Source of the DNA: Sphaerisporangium sp.
GTDB taxonomy: Bacteria > Actinomycetota > Actinomycetes > Streptosporangiales > Streptosporangiaceae
DNA: 64,000 nucleotides
Assembly: GCA_025964675.1 (NCBI GenBank)
Contig: JAOPYI010000074.1
Span: 1 to 64,000 of the forward strand
Direction: 5' to 3'
Shown here: in pieces, positions 42,608-52,050 of the stretch
How positions within the stretch are numbered: position 1 is the stretch's first letter
Layout: every line of letters starts with the position of its first letter
Notes under the pieces: model-generated
Seen by the model: the letters and a program-made list of their open reading frames with translations, nothing else
Databases searched by the model: none
What the model was told of the DNA's origin: nothing
Program-made: the position numbers and the translations under genes

Positions 42608-45600
42608 GTGCCAAGCAAGCCCCTGCCCACCCTCTTATCCCGAGCGCGCCGTATCGCGGCGGTCGGTGCGAGTCTCGCGGTCGTCGCCGTGATGAGCCCC
42701 GCCGTCCCGGCCTCCGCGGATCCGACGCCCAGCCCGGCTACAGGTTCGACCAGCAAGTGGAAGGCCACCCCGCTCACCCTCGCGGACCGCGTCCAGGGAG
42801 CCAAGTCCCCGACCGGCAAGCTGGCGAAGAGCGATGAAACACTTTTCAAGGCGACGTCGGCCAAGCCGATCAGCGTGGTCGTCAAGCTCGACTACGACTC
42901 GCTCGCATCGTACAAGGGCGGCCTGAAGGGCCTCCCCGGCACGAGCCCGCAGGTGACAGGCAAGAGCCTCGACGTCAACAGCGCGCCCGCCAAGCAGTAC
43001 GAGAAGCACATCGAGGGCGTCGAGAACACCTTCCTCGGCGAGCTGGCCAAGCGCGTCCCCGGCGCCAGGGCGGGCCAGAAGCTCCGCACGGTCTACGGCG
43101 GCATCGCCCTGACCCTTCCCGCCAACAAGGCGGCGGAGCTGCTGAAGCTGCCCGGCGTGGCCGCCGTGCAGGAGGACAAGCTCCTGCAGCCTCTCAGCGA
43201 CTCGAGCCCCGACTTCCTCGGCGCTCCCACGATCTACAACCAGCTGGGCGGGAGCTCGTCCTCCGGCAAGGGCGTGGTCTACGGCAGCCTCGACACCGGC
43301 GTCTGGCCGGAGCACCCGTCCTTCGCGGACCCGGGCAACCTGCCCGCTCCCCCGCCGACCAAGGACGGCACCCCCCGGGTCTGCAACTTCGGGGACAACC
43401 CGCTGACGCCCGCGAGCGACACGTTCGTCTGCAACCACAAGCTCATCGGCGGCCGGCCGTTCCTGGACACCTACAACGCCGTCATCGGCGGCGATGTGTA
43501 CGCCGCCAGCGCGCGTGACTCCAACGGGCACGGCACGCACACCGCCTCCACGTCCGCGGGCAGCCCGGTGGCCGACGCCAACCCGCTCGGCATCAGTCGG
43601 GGACCGATCCACGGCATCGCGCCCGCCGCGGCCGTGTCGGTCTACAAGGTCTGCGGCGCCCAGGGCTGCTTCTCCTCCGACTCGGCCGCGGCCGTCGGAC
43701 GGGCCATCCTCGACGGCGTCCGGGCGATCAACTTCTCGATCTCGGGCGGCAGCGACCCGTACAGCGACCCGGTGGAACTGGCGTTCCTCGACGCGTACGC
43801 GGCCGGCGTGTTCGTCTCGGCCTCGGCGGGCAACTCCGGTCCCGGCGCGAACACCACCGACCACCGCAGCCCGTGGGTGACGACCGTCGCCGCGTCCACG
43901 CAGACCCGCACCTTCAGGTCGACCGTGACGCTGACCGGGACCGGCGGGGCCACGGCCACCGTCTCCGGCGCCTCGATCACGGCGGGCATCGCCTCGCCGC
44001 TGCCTGTGGTGTCGGCCGCAGCCCCGCCGTACTCCGACCCGCTCTGTGTGAACCCCGCCCCCCCGGGGCTGTTCACCGGCAAGATCGTCGTCTGCCAGCG
44101 CGGCGCCAACCGCGTGATGAAGGGCTACAACGTCAAGCAGGGCGGCGCGGCGGGAATGCTCCTGTACAACGCGACGCCGCTCGACGTGATGACCGACAAC
44201 CACTGGCTCCCGGCGGTCCACATCGACCAGCCGGACAGCACGACGCTGCTGAACTTCCTGGCGGCCAACCCGGGGGCGACCGCGAAGTTCACCCAGGGCA
44301 CCAAGACGACCTGGCAGGGCGACGCCATGACCACGTTCTCCTCGCGGGGACCGGGCGGCGACTTCCTCAAGCCGGACGTCACCGCGCCCGGCCTGCACAT
44401 CCTGGCGGGGCAGACCCCGACGCCGGAGTCTCCCGCGGAAGGCCCTCCTGGCAACCTCTACCAGGTGATCGCCGGCACCTCGATGTCCTCACCCCACGTG
44501 GCCGGGGCAGGCGCCCTGCTGTTCGCGCTGCATCCGGACTGGACGCCGGGCCAGGTCAAGTCTGCCCTGGAGACCACGGCCAAGACCTCGGTCACCAAGC
44601 AGGACCGGGTCACCCCCGCCGACCCGTTCGACTACGGCGGCGGCCGCATCGACCTGAGCAAGGCCGGCGACCCCGGCCTGACGCTGGACGAGACCGCGGC
44701 CAACTACGCCGCCTCCGCGGCCGACCCGCTGAACCGGATCGACCTGAACGTGCCGTCGGTGAACGCGCCGACCATGCCCGGCCTGATCACGGCCAAGCGT
44801 ACGTTCACCAACGTCACCAGCAAGACGCTCACCTACACCGCCTCCGGCACCGCTCCGAGCGGCGCCAGCGTCTCGGTGCTGCCGCCGTCGTTCAGCGTCC
44901 AGCCGGGGAAGACCGTCAAGCTGACGATCGTGATCACCGCGGCGGACCTGCCCGACGGGCAGTACTTCGGCCAGGTCAACCTGAAGCAGAGCGGCGGCAG
45001 CCGTAACCTGCACCTGCCGGTGGCGTTCTTCCGCAAGGAAGGCCCTGTCCCGATCGACCAGACCTGCACCCCCAGCACGATCGCCAAGAACACCGGCGAG
45101 TCCACCTGCACGGTCACGGCCGAGAACACCACGCTCAAGGACACCGACGTCACCGCGCTGAGCACGCTCGACAGCAAGCTGCGGCTCAACAGCGTGACCG
45201 GGGCCACCAAGGTCGGCACCCAGATCGCGACGGCCAAGGCGACCCTGAAGGCACGCCAGCCCGACAAGCCGGGCATCGCCCCGGGCACGGGCCCGGCGGG
45301 CTACCTCCCGCTGGACACGTTCGGCATCGCGCCGACCCCGATCGGCGACGAGGAGTCGATCAACTTCAACGTTCGCCCCTTCACCTACGCCGGGAAGAGC
45401 TACAGCCGGATCGGCGTCGTCTCCGACGGCTACAGCGTCGTGGGCGGCACCTCGGGGACGGCGGACGTCTCGTACGCTCCGCAGACCCTGCCGAACGCCG
45501 CACCGCCGAACAACGTGCTGGCCAGCTACTGGACGGACCTGGACGGCACCGGAGCGCCCGGCGTCTACGCCGGCTCGCTCACCGACGGCGTCTCCACCTG

Positions 45601-45973
45601 GCTCGTCCTGGAATGGCGCGTCCACCTGTACGGCCAGACCGGGCTGAAGGTGTTCCAGCAGTGGATCGGTGTCGACGGCACCGAGGACATCACCTACGCC
45701 TACGACCCGTCCAACCTCCCCGGTGACCCTGGGGCCTCCTTCGGGCTGACGGTCGGCGCGGAGAACTCCGAGGGCACGGCCGGCAGCCAGATCTCCGGGC
45801 CGCCGACCCAGGAGTACCGCGTGAGCAGCACTCCGGGCGCCCCCGGTGGAAAGCTCACCTACACCATGAAGGTGAAGGGCGTCACCTCAGGCGTCGGGTC
45901 GGTCACCACGGCCACCTCGACCCCGGAGGTCAAGGGCATCACCATCGAAGTAGACAAGATCACCGTCCAGTGA
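42608..45973 (+). CDS. Large secreted subtilisin-like serine protease (S8 family)
   Basis: A 1121-residue subtilase. A signal peptide (VPSKPLPTLLSRARRIAAVG, then a hydrophobic run ending PAVPASA) is followed by an I9-like propeptide (SVVVKLDYDSLASYKGGLKG), the S8 catalytic domain with Asp229 (YGSLDTGVWPEHP), His308 (SNGHGTHTAST) and Ser625 (GTSMSSPHVAGAG), and an inserted PA domain (CQRGANRVMKGYN, GGAAGMLLYNATPLDV). C-terminal regions resemble Fn3-type and beta-sandwich domains. The GTG at 42608 has AGGAGG four bases upstream; an earlier reading from 42518 lacks support. A perfect hairpin terminator follows at 45981. Extracellular proteolysis is the likely role, fitting a soil actinobacterium. 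Confidence 0.93.
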   Translation: MPSKPLPTLLSRARRIAAVGASLAVVAVMSPAVPASADPTPSPATGSTSKWKATPLTLADRVQGAKSPTGKLAKSDETLFKATSAKPISVVVKLDYDSLASYKGGLKGLPGTSPQVTGKSLDVNSAPAKQYEKHIEGVENTFLGELAKRVPGARAGQKLRTVYGGIALTLPANKAAELLKLPGVAAVQEDKLLQPLSDSSPDFLGAPTIYNQLGGSSSSGKGVVYGSLDTGVWPEHPSFADPGNLPAPPPTKDGTPRVCNFGDNPLTPASDTFVCNHKLIGGRPFLDTYNAVIGGDVYAASARDSNGHGTHTASTSAGSPVADANPLGISRGPIHGIAPAAAVSVYKVCGAQGCFSSDSAAAVGRAILDGVRAINFSISGGSDPYSDPVELAFLDAYAAGVFVSASAGNSGPGANTTDHRSPWVTTVAASTQTRTFRSTVTLTGTGGATATVSGASITAGIASPLPVVSAAAPPYSDPLCVNPAPPGLFTGKIVVCQRGANRVMKGYNVKQGGAAGMLLYNATPLDVMTDNHWLPAVHIDQPDSTTLLNFLAANPGATAKFTQGTKTTWQGDAMTTFSSRGPGGDFLKPDVTAPGLHILAGQTPTPESPAEGPPGNLYQVIAGTSMSSPHVAGAGALLFALHPDWTPGQVKSALETTAKTSVTKQDRVTPADPFDYGGGRIDLSKAGDPGLTLDETAANYAASAADPLNRIDLNVPSVNAPTMPGLITAKRTFTNVTSKTLTYTASGTAPSGASVSVLPPSFSVQPGKTVKLTIVITAADLPDGQYFGQVNLKQSGGSRNLHLPVAFFRKEGPVPIDQTCTPSTIAKNTGESTCTVTAENTTLKDTDVTALSTLDSKLRLNSVTGATKVGTQIATAKATLKARQPDKPGIAPGTGPAGYLPLDTFGIAPTPIGDEESINFNVRPFTYAGKSYSRIGVVSDGYSVVGGTSGTADVSYAPQTLPNAAPPNNVLASYWTDLDGTGAPGVYAGSLTDGVSTWLVLEWRVHLYGQTGLKVFQQWIGVDGTEDITYAYDPSNLPGDPGASFGLTVGAENSEGTAGSQISGPPTQEYRVSSTPGAPGGKLTYTMKVKGVTSGVGSVTTATSTPEVKGITIEVDKITVQ

Positions 45974-45980
45974 CGGCAGG

Positions 45981-46011
45981 GCGGGGGCCCGGTGCGTCAC
46001 CGGGCCCCCGC
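45981..46011. terminator. Strong hairpin terminator after the subtilisin gene
   Basis: GCGGGGGCCCGGTG (45981-45994) pairs perfectly with CACCGGGCCCCCGC (45998-46011): 14 base pairs with a three-base loop, eight bases after the protease stop. There is no T-run, typical of actinobacterial terminators. It could also act on the opposite strand for the gene at 46069. Confidence 0.85.
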
Positions 46012-46068
46012 CCACGACCCGGTCCGCATGCCCCACCGCTGCAGGGACGCCGACACTCCGCCTGACGG

Positions 46069-46512
46069 TTACTCCGCCACCTGGAACCAGACGGACCTGC
46101 CCGCCTCGCCGTCGTGGCAGGACGAGCCCCACGCGGTCGCGATGAGGTTCACCAGCCACAGTCCCCGCCCGCCGTCGCTGTCGGCCTCCGCCACCCGGGC
46201 GACCGGTGCGCGCGTGGCCGATCCCGCGTCGGTCACCTCCACGTGGACAGCGTGGGAAACCCTGGCAACGCGCACCGTCACCTGCCCTTCCTCCGTGCGC
46301 CCGGACTCCGAATGGGTCACCGCGTTCGTGATCACCTCGCTCAGCAGGAGCAGAAGGTCGTCCAGCGCCGTAGAGGCGATCCGCGTGGCCAGCAGCTCGC
46401 GCGCCCAGGACCGAGCCGCCGGTACGGAGGCCTCCTCCCCGGGGAACTCGCGGCACCACCCACCCGCCGGCACTTCGCCGCCATGCCGGACGACCTGGTC
46501 GTCCATTCTCAT
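46069..46512 (-). CDS. ATP-binding (HATPase_c) regulatory protein, RsbW-like
   Basis: A 147-residue stand-alone histidine-kinase-type ATPase domain, related to anti-sigma factors. N-box LLLLLSEVITNAVTHSES, G1 VEVTDAGSATRAPV, G2 DGGRGLWLVNLIATAWGS. It has no partner sigma factor nearby. If the frameshift upstream is a real gene break, it begins at ATG 46512 with an ATGA overlap to the small gene before it; as the sequence stands it is fused in frame to that gene. Close to an XRE regulator and a DUF397 protein, a combination common in actinobacteria. Confidence 0.8.
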   Translation of the reverse strand: MRMDDQVVRHGGEVPAGGWCREFPGEEASVPAARSWARELLATRIASTALDDLLLLLSEVITNAVTHSESGRTEEGQVTVRVARVSHAVHVEVTDAGSATRAPVARVAEADSDGGRGLWLVNLIATAWGSSCHDGEAGRSVWFQVAE

Positions 46513-46857
46513 GCGATCACCGCGGACTTGACGATGTCGGCCGCGTTGTCGGCCTCGGGCCCACACGCACTCGCCCCGGTGCCACAGGCCCGCCCACCAC
46601 GGCCGCCAGGTGTACACCCACCCGCGCCGACGCCGGATGACCGTGATCTCTACCAAGGCGCCGGCCGCCGACCAGACCTGCAGGACCGGCTGCCCGGACA
46701 CGGGCGGCACCACTGAGGTGCGCACTCCGAGAGCGCGCAGATCGCGGCCGAGCCGTACCAAGTGGGTGTACCGCTCCCCCGTCACCACCGCGCCGCTGTC
46801 CGAAGCCCTCCGATGAAGGACACCGGGGTACGGAAGACCACCCTTTCGATCACGCAT
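46509..46857 (-). pseudogene. Small conserved protein gene, apparently frameshifted
   Basis: Reading from ATG 46857 gives a conserved-looking protein (GVLHRRASDSGAVVTGERYT, then RRRRGWVYTWRPWWAGLWHR, then GECVWA). Just after, at the GGGCCC around 46557-46562, the frame breaks: the current frame runs on into Arg-rich sequence and into the HATPase gene. If one C is removed, the frame reads EADNAADIVKSAVIA and stops with TGA at 46509, four bases overlapping ATG 46512. The restored ending matches how I remember such proteins. It could be a sequencing error, a real mutation making a 263-residue fusion, or a programmed +1 shift. The unmodified reading is one continuous ORF, 46069-46857. Confidence 0.6.
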
Positions 46858-47084
46858 CACTTGTCCCGTCCCTGATTCACGGAATGCCGATTGGCTTTTC
46901 TTTTGCGTCCCTGTCGAGCAAAGAGGACGTGTGCTTAGATTGCCCTCGTGACCGATGAATCCATGACCGGATCGGCACCCCAGAAGATGACCGGTAATGA
47001 CAGGCGTTGGTTTATCGAAACCAGGATTCTGGTATTGCCGCTCAAGCCGAAAGGTCCGTTTTTCTCTATTTCGGGAGGAACGCG

Positions 47085-47912
47085 ATGAGCGTCGAACCCC
47101 TCCCCGGCCCGGACTCTCCGCGCGTGCGCTTCGGCACCGAAATGCGCCGCCTGCGCGAGGCCGCGCAACTCTCCCAGGCCGCCGTGGCCTCCCGCCTCGG
47201 ATGCACCCAAACCCAGGTGAGCCGCCTGGAGGCCGCCACGCGGACGCCGTCGAGGTCCGACGCCGAGAGACTCGACCAGCTCTTCGGACCCGGCGACGGT
47301 GCGTACTTCGCCGGGCTGCGCGAGCGCATCGTCGCCGCTCCCGGCGGACCCACCTGGTTCAGAGGCTGGGTCGAGGAAATAGAACCCACCGCCCTCGTCC
47401 TCCGCTCCTGGGACCCCCTCCTGATCCCCGGCCTCCTCCAGACGGAGTCCTACGCGCGGCGCATCTTCAGCCGGGAGCCCCTGATCACACGGGATGAAGT
47501 AGAAGAGCGCGTCGAGGCCCGCATGAAACGTCAGGGGATCATCCACCGGGACGTCCCTCCCGTGATCCTTGCGCTCATCGACGAGGGCGTACTGCGTCGC
47601 CGGGTCGGCGGCGCAGAAGTGATGCCGGAACAGCTTGCTTACCTGTTGGAGATCGCCGACAGCCCCACCATCTCCATCCAGGTCGTCGACCACGAATGCC
47701 TGCCAGGCCTGTTGGGCGCCTTCATGATCGCCGAGCTACCGAACGGACAGCCTGACACCATTCACGTGGACTCTTCAGCCGAAGGTCACATCACAAGCGA
47801 ACACGGCCTCGTATCCTCGATACGAAACCGATATGAAGCGATACGACTGTGGGCCTATCCTGAGCATGTATCCCTCAAAATGATCGAGGATGTGAAACGG
47901 GAATGGACCTGA
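47085..47912 (+). CDS. XRE-family HTH regulator with DUF5753 domain
   Basis: A 275-residue regulator. The N-terminal XRE helix-turn-helix is clear (RRLREAAQLSQAAVASRLGC, then TQTQVSRLEAATRTPSRSDA), followed by the DUF5753 domain common in actinobacteria (IPGLLQTESYARRIFSREPL, VMPEQLAYLLEIADSPTISI). ATG 47085 follows GGGAGGAA. It is coupled to the DUF397 gene by a ten-base overlap. Members of this pair act in development and antibiotic control in Streptomyces (BldB-like and AbaA-like modules); a toxin-antitoxin-like relation has been suggested. It is divergent from the HATPase gene, so all four genes may form one module. Confidence 0.88.
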   Translation: MSVEPLPGPDSPRVRFGTEMRRLREAAQLSQAAVASRLGCTQTQVSRLEAATRTPSRSDAERLDQLFGPGDGAYFAGLRERIVAAPGGPTWFRGWVEEIEPTALVLRSWDPLLIPGLLQTESYARRIFSREPLITRDEVEERVEARMKRQGIIHRDVPPVILALIDEGVLRRRVGGAEVMPEQLAYLLEIADSPTISIQVVDHECLPGLLGAFMIAELPNGQPDTIHVDSSAEGHITSEHGLVSSIRNRYEAIRLWAYPEHVSLKMIEDVKREWT

Positions 47913-48109
47913 GCGCCGCTGTATGGCAAAAGTCGTCGTTCTCTGGCGGGAACGGCGGGCAGTGCGTCGAGGTGGCCGCCAACCTCCCCGGGGTGGTCGC
48001 CGTCCGCGACAGCAAGAACCCTGGCGGCCCCAAGCTGATCTTCACTCCCACCGAGTGGCGATCCTTCGTCGGCGGCCTCAAGGCGGGCGACCTCGATCAC
48101 CTGGCCTAA
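47903..48109 (+). CDS. DUF397 domain protein
   Basis: A 68-residue DUF397 protein: AVWQKSSFSGGNGGQCVEVA, then NLPGVVAVRDSKNPGGPKL, then FTPTEWRSFVGGLKAGDLD. It is encoded immediately after an XRE regulator, overlapping its last three codons, which is the usual arrangement. DUF397 proteins are thought to be partners or targets of the regulator. No further annotation can be supported. Confidence 0.93.
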   Translation: MDLSAAVWQKSSFSGGNGGQCVEVAANLPGVVAVRDSKNPGGPKLIFTPTEWRSFVGGLKAGDLDHLA

Positions 48110-48230
48110 TTGCCGGACTTAGCCCGTTTTTCGCCGAGCGACCCCCACCCCACCCACCGGCGGGCATCCACGTCGGCTGACCGGCGACGCCTGGGCGACA
48201 ACGGGACGGAGCCTGGCCAAGGTCGTCAGA

Positions 48231-49772
48231 TCAGTTGAACACGATGGAGTCGGGGTCTTCCCCGACGACCGGGTCCGCCGGCCGATAGCGGGCCCTCGAC
48301 GCGGCCAGCCGGCCCCAGTCGTTCATGACGCCCTCCCGGATGGCCAGGAAGTCGCCGTACAGCTCGTCGTACAGCGCGGAACGTTTCGTGTCGGGCTCGA
48401 ACACGTCGCGCGTGAACACGTGGCGTTCGACCGCCGCCTGTACGGTCTCCTCGTCGCCCGACGCGACGAGTGCGGTGATGAACGCCCCCTTGGCCCCGAT
48501 CTCGGAGTCGGCCGACCGCAGCGTGGGCACGCCGGTGATGTCGGCGAGCAACTGACACCAGAAGGTGCTGTTCGCGCCGCCTCCGGTGACGCGCAGCTCT
48601 TTGGCCTGGCTGCCGGAGAACTCCAGGCACTCACGCACCACGTAGCTGAGCCCTTCGAGCATCGCACGCGCGATGTGCGACCGGGTGTGCTCGAACGTGA
48701 GTCCGCTCATCGAGCCGCGCGCACGGGTGTCGCGGAAGGGAGCGCGCTCGCCCGCGGGGCTGAGGTAGGGGTGGAAGAAGATGCCACCGGCGCCGGGATC
48801 GGTGGTCTGCGCCAGATCGGAGATCCAGTTGGGGTTGTCAAGGCCGATCAGCTTCATCCCCCAGCCGATGGCCTCGACCCCGGACATCGCCGCGAGGGAC
48901 CGCAGGTAACCGTCCGGCACACCGGAGGGCAGGGTCATCCCGGAGGGCGGGCCCGACGTGTCCGCCATGGCGACGGGGGTGCAGGTCGAAAGGGTCGTCC
49001 CGAGGATCGTGCAGGCGTGGCCGGGGGTGACGGCACCGATGCCGATGGCCGTGACCGGGATGTCGAAGGGAGCCATGACCACCGGCAGCCCCACCGGGAG
49101 CCGCAGCTCGGTCGCGGCCAGCGTCCGCAGCTCTCCGACGCGGTCGCCGTGGCCGCGGATGTCGGGGAGGAGCCGCTCGACCCAGGGCATGTCGAGGAGT
49201 TCGAGGATCGCCGGGGAGTAGACACGCTCGCGGAGGTCCAGGAACGGCGAGGCGGCGTCGGACTCCTCCGCCGCGTACTCGCCGGTGAGCTTCAGGAACA
49301 ACCAGCCGTCGCAGTACAGCGCCTTGTGCGATGCCTCGATTCGCGGCCGGTCGTGCGCCCACAGCCACTTCATGATGGCGCCGGAGGTGCCGGCGAAGCC
49401 GTAGTTTCCGTTGATCCTGAAGGCGTCGTCGAGCACCCCGCCGGTCTCCCACCGTTCGATGACGTCGGCGGCCCGACCGTCGTTCCACAGGATGGCCGGG
49501 CCTGTGGGACGGCCGTCGGGTCCCACGAGCCAGCACCCGTCACCCTGCCCGGTGAACGCGAGCATCCGCACCGGCTCGCTGACTCGGTGCACGACGGACC
49601 GCACAGTGTAGACGACCGCGTCCCAGACGCTGTACATGTCCTGCTCGCTGAAGCCGGGGAGGCGCCGCTGGACCTGCGTCGCCTGGCGGGCGACCCGCAG
49701 CTCGCGGCCGTCTTCGTCGAACATCACAGCCTTGACCATGGTAGTGCCCGCGTCGACGCACAGGATGGCCAT
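48231..49772 (-). CDS. FGGY-family carbohydrate kinase
   Basis: A 513-residue FGGY kinase, last gene of the minus-strand sugar operon. N-terminal phosphate loop AILCVDAGTTMVKAVMFDED; the catalytic Asp lies in APFDIPVTAIGIGAVTPG near residue 235; C-terminal GGANSTFWCQLLADITGVP is a family motif. It is nearest in feel to xylulokinase and EryA-like kinases. Gene neighbours (RpiB-like isomerase, DhaK-DhaL kinase, GlpD-like dehydrogenase) suggest phosphorylation of a polyol such as erythritol, or a ketose. Well placed Shine-Dalgarno (GAAGGAG). Intact, unlike the second FGGY kinase at 60.9-62.3 kb. Confidence 0.88.
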   Translation of the reverse strand: MAILCVDAGTTMVKAVMFDEDGRELRVARQATQVQRRLPGFSEQDMYSVWDAVVYTVRSVVHRVSEPVRMLAFTGQGDGCWLVGPDGRPTGPAILWNDGRAADVIERWETGGVLDDAFRINGNYGFAGTSGAIMKWLWAHDRPRIEASHKALYCDGWLFLKLTGEYAAEESDAASPFLDLRERVYSPAILELLDMPWVERLLPDIRGHGDRVGELRTLAATELRLPVGLPVVMAPFDIPVTAIGIGAVTPGHACTILGTTLSTCTPVAMADTSGPPSGMTLPSGVPDGYLRSLAAMSGVEAIGWGMKLIGLDNPNWISDLAQTTDPGAGGIFFHPYLSPAGERAPFRDTRARGSMSGLTFEHTRSHIARAMLEGLSYVVRECLEFSGSQAKELRVTGGGANSTFWCQLLADITGVPTLRSADSEIGAKGAFITALVASGDEETVQAAVERHVFTRDVFEPDTKRSALYDELYGDFLAIREGVMNDWGRLAASRARYRPADPVVGEDPDSIVFN

Positions 49773-49818
49773 GCTTATCGCTCCTTCGTGACCGCGCTGA
49801 ACTCGCCCGCCGGGCTGC

Positions 49819-50298
49819 CTAACACCGGGAACGCTCCTCGTAATCGGTGATGACCACGACCTTGTCGTTCGACGGGGAGGAGCTGTCGAACTCGTAGCCG
49901 AGCCACTCCCTGACCAGCCGGCGTGCCAGCTCAGGCCCGATCACACGCTGACCGAGCGAGAGCACCTGGCAGTTGTTCGAAAGGATGGACCGCTCGGCGC
50001 TGAAGGAGTCGTGCACGACCGTGGCACGCACTCCGTGCACCTTGTTGGCGCTGATGGCCATGCCGATGCCGGTGCCACAAACCAGGACACCCCGGTCGAT
50101 CTCACCCGCCGCGACCAGCTCGGCGAGCCTGATGCCGACTTCGCCGTAGGACTCACTCTCAGGATCCGACGCGTGGACTCCGAGGTCCCTGACCCAGTCC
50201 ACACGGTCGTCCTTCTCCAGATCCGCGAGGAGGATCTCCTTGTATTGGAGCCCGGCGACATCGCAACCGATGGCCATCCGCCAGTGCTTGGCTGTCAT
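49819..50298 (-). CDS. RpiB/LacAB-type sugar-phosphate isomerase
   Basis: A 159-residue RpiB-family isomerase. Family segments: AIGCDVAGLQYKEILLADLE, then DRGVLVCGTGIGMAISANKV, then HGVRATVVHDSFSAERSILS and NNCQVLSLGQRVIGPELAR. The catalytic Cys is in LVCGTGIG. In Brucella (EryI) and M. smegmatis (DerI), RpiB-type proteins isomerise erythrulose phosphate to erythrose phosphate; in this context such a role is plausible, though ribose-5-phosphate or allose isomerisation cannot be excluded. It sits 30 bases after the DhaK-type gene. Confidence 0.85.
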   Translation of the reverse strand: MTAKHWRMAIGCDVAGLQYKEILLADLEKDDRVDWVRDLGVHASDPESESYGEVGIRLAELVAAGEIDRGVLVCGTGIGMAISANKVHGVRATVVHDSFSAERSILSNNCQVLSLGQRVIGPELARRLVREWLGYEFDSSSPSNDKVVVITDYEERSRC

Positions 50299-50328
50299 AA
50301 CCGTTCGTCTCCTTCATATATCAGGGGT

Positions 50329-52050
50329 TCAGGCGTCGGTCGGCAGGCAGAGCACCTGGCCGACGACCGTGAGGAGGAGGCCCATGGACGTCGCGCCGGC
50401 GTCAGGGGTTCCGACGCTGCGCTGGGCCAGGGGACGAGCACGCCCGACCTTGGGTACGAGTCGCGCGGTGGCGGCGGCCGCTTTGACGGCGGACCGTGCC
50501 GCGGCGGTCCACGCGTCGGCGAGGCCGAGCCCGGCGGCGAGATTCGCGTCGAGGGCGTCGACGAACGGAAAGATCGCGTCGAGCATGGTCTTGTCGCCGA
50601 GCTCGGCCTTCCCGAAGTCCTTCATCGCGTCCGCGCCCCGCCGCACGGCTCGCGCGAGCCGGACCGCGTCGACGGGGTCGTCGTCGCCGAGGGACTGTCC
50701 GATGGTGCGCAGGAACAGGCCCCACAGCACCCCGGAGGTGCCACCGGCCCGGTCGCCGAAGGCGGTCGCGGCCGCGGTGAGAACGGTCTCGACGCCGCCC
50801 TGGGCCGCGTCGGCCGCCGCCGACTCGGCGGCGCGCAGGCCGCGGACCATGCCGGAGCCGTGGTCGCCGTCGCCGGCGACGGCGTCGATCCGCGCGAGCT
50901 CGTCCTCGTGTTCGACCGCGACGGCGGTCATCGCGTGGAGCGCCCGCCTGGCCATGGCGGCGGCACGCTCTGACTCGGGGCTGGCCTGTGCCGCCGGGCC
51001 GGCGGTGGCAGCGGACGCGGACCCGGCGTACCGTTCGAACGTCGCGACGGCGACACTCCCCCGGCGGAAGGCGGGCGTGTGTGCCGGGGCTCTCCAGAGC
51101 TCTTCCAGTTCGTCGTCCAGCCAGGTGATCGACAGCGAGCAGCCCGCCATGTCCAGGCTGGTGACGAGCTCACCGACCTCCGGCATGACCGGCTCGACGC
51201 CGGCCTCGACGAGCAGCGGCTGCACGTTGCTCCACAGCAGGAACAGCTCTTCGTATTTGGTGGCCCCGAGACCGTTGAGGAGCACGGCGGCCCGCCGGGC
51301 GCCTTCCGGACGTTCGGCGAGAAGCGGTTCGGCCAGCGCCGATGCGATCTTGGCCGCGGGCATCCAGGCGTCGGATCGTACGCCCGGCTCGCCGTGGATG
51401 CCGAGCCCGAAGTCCATCGTGCGCGTGGCCACGGCGAACAGCGGCTCGGACCGCCCAGGGAAGGTGCAGCCGGAGAAGGCGACGCCGAAGGAGAAGGTGC
51501 GGGCGTTCGCCTTGCGCATCACCCTCTCCACCGCGTCGAGACCGTCGCCGCGCTCGGCGGCGGCGCCGCCGATCTTGTAGACGGTGAACGTGCCGGCGAT
51601 CCCGCGCCGCTTGCCGGTCTCGTCGACGTCGGCCGACGCGATGTCGTCGGTGACGTACACGATGCGGACGTCGATGCCGTCGGCGCGCAGGCGGTCCGCG
51701 GCCGCGGCGAAGTTCAGCCGGTCGCCGGCGTAGTTACCGAAGGCCAGGACCAGGCCGGCGCCGCCGCTCGCGGCCCGCGCGATCCGGTAGACCTGCTCGG
51801 TCGAGGGCGAGGTGAAGACGTCACCGAGCACGGCGCCGTCGGCGAAGCCCACACCGGTCACGCCGGAGTACGACGGGTAGTGGCCCGACCCGCCGCCGAT
51901 GACCAGGCTCACCTTGCCCGCGCGGGGGCCGCCGTGCCGGACGAAGCCGGACGCGCCGGGCACCCGCTCGACGTAATCGGGGTAGGCGAGGGCGAACCCG
52001 TTGATGACCTCGTTCTTGAATTCGGCCGGGTCGTTGTAGACCTTTGTCAC
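50329..52050 (-). CDS. DhaK-DhaL-type ketose kinase (dihydroxyacetone/erythrulose kinase)
   Basis: A 573-residue ATP-dependent kinase with DhaK domain (residues about 1-335: PDYVERVPGASGFVRHGGPR, KVSLVIGGGSGHYPSYSGV, GDVFTSPSTEQVYRIARAA with the covalently bound His region) and DhaL domain (residues about 370-570: LARIDAVAGDGDHGSGMVRG, GGTSGVLWGLFLRTIGQSLG). Substrate His lies in GIHGEPGVR. Such fused kinases phosphorylate dihydroxyacetone or D/L-erythrulose (DerK/LerK in M. smegmatis). With RpiB- and TPI-like isomerases in the island, erythrulose is the most likely substrate. GTG at 52050 overlaps the HAD stop (GTGA). Confidence 0.88.
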   Translation of the reverse strand: MTKVYNDPAEFKNEVINGFALAYPDYVERVPGASGFVRHGGPRAGKVSLVIGGGSGHYPSYSGVTGVGFADGAVLGDVFTSPSTEQVYRIARAASGGAGLVLAFGNYAGDRLNFAAAADRLRADGIDVRIVYVTDDIASADVDETGKRRGIAGTFTVYKIGGAAAERGDGLDAVERVMRKANARTFSFGVAFSGCTFPGRSEPLFAVATRTMDFGLGIHGEPGVRSDAWMPAAKIASALAEPLLAERPEGARRAAVLLNGLGATKYEELFLLWSNVQPLLVEAGVEPVMPEVGELVTSLDMAGCSLSITWLDDELEELWRAPAHTPAFRRGSVAVATFERYAGSASAATAGPAAQASPESERAAAMARRALHAMTAVAVEHEDELARIDAVAGDGDHGSGMVRGLRAAESAAADAAQGGVETVLTAAATAFGDRAGGTSGVLWGLFLRTIGQSLGDDDPVDAVRLARAVRRGADAMKDFGKAELGDKTMLDAIFPFVDALDANLAAGLGLADAWTAAARSAVKAAAATARLVPKVGRARPLAQRSVGTPDAGATSMGLLLTVVGQVLCLPTDA

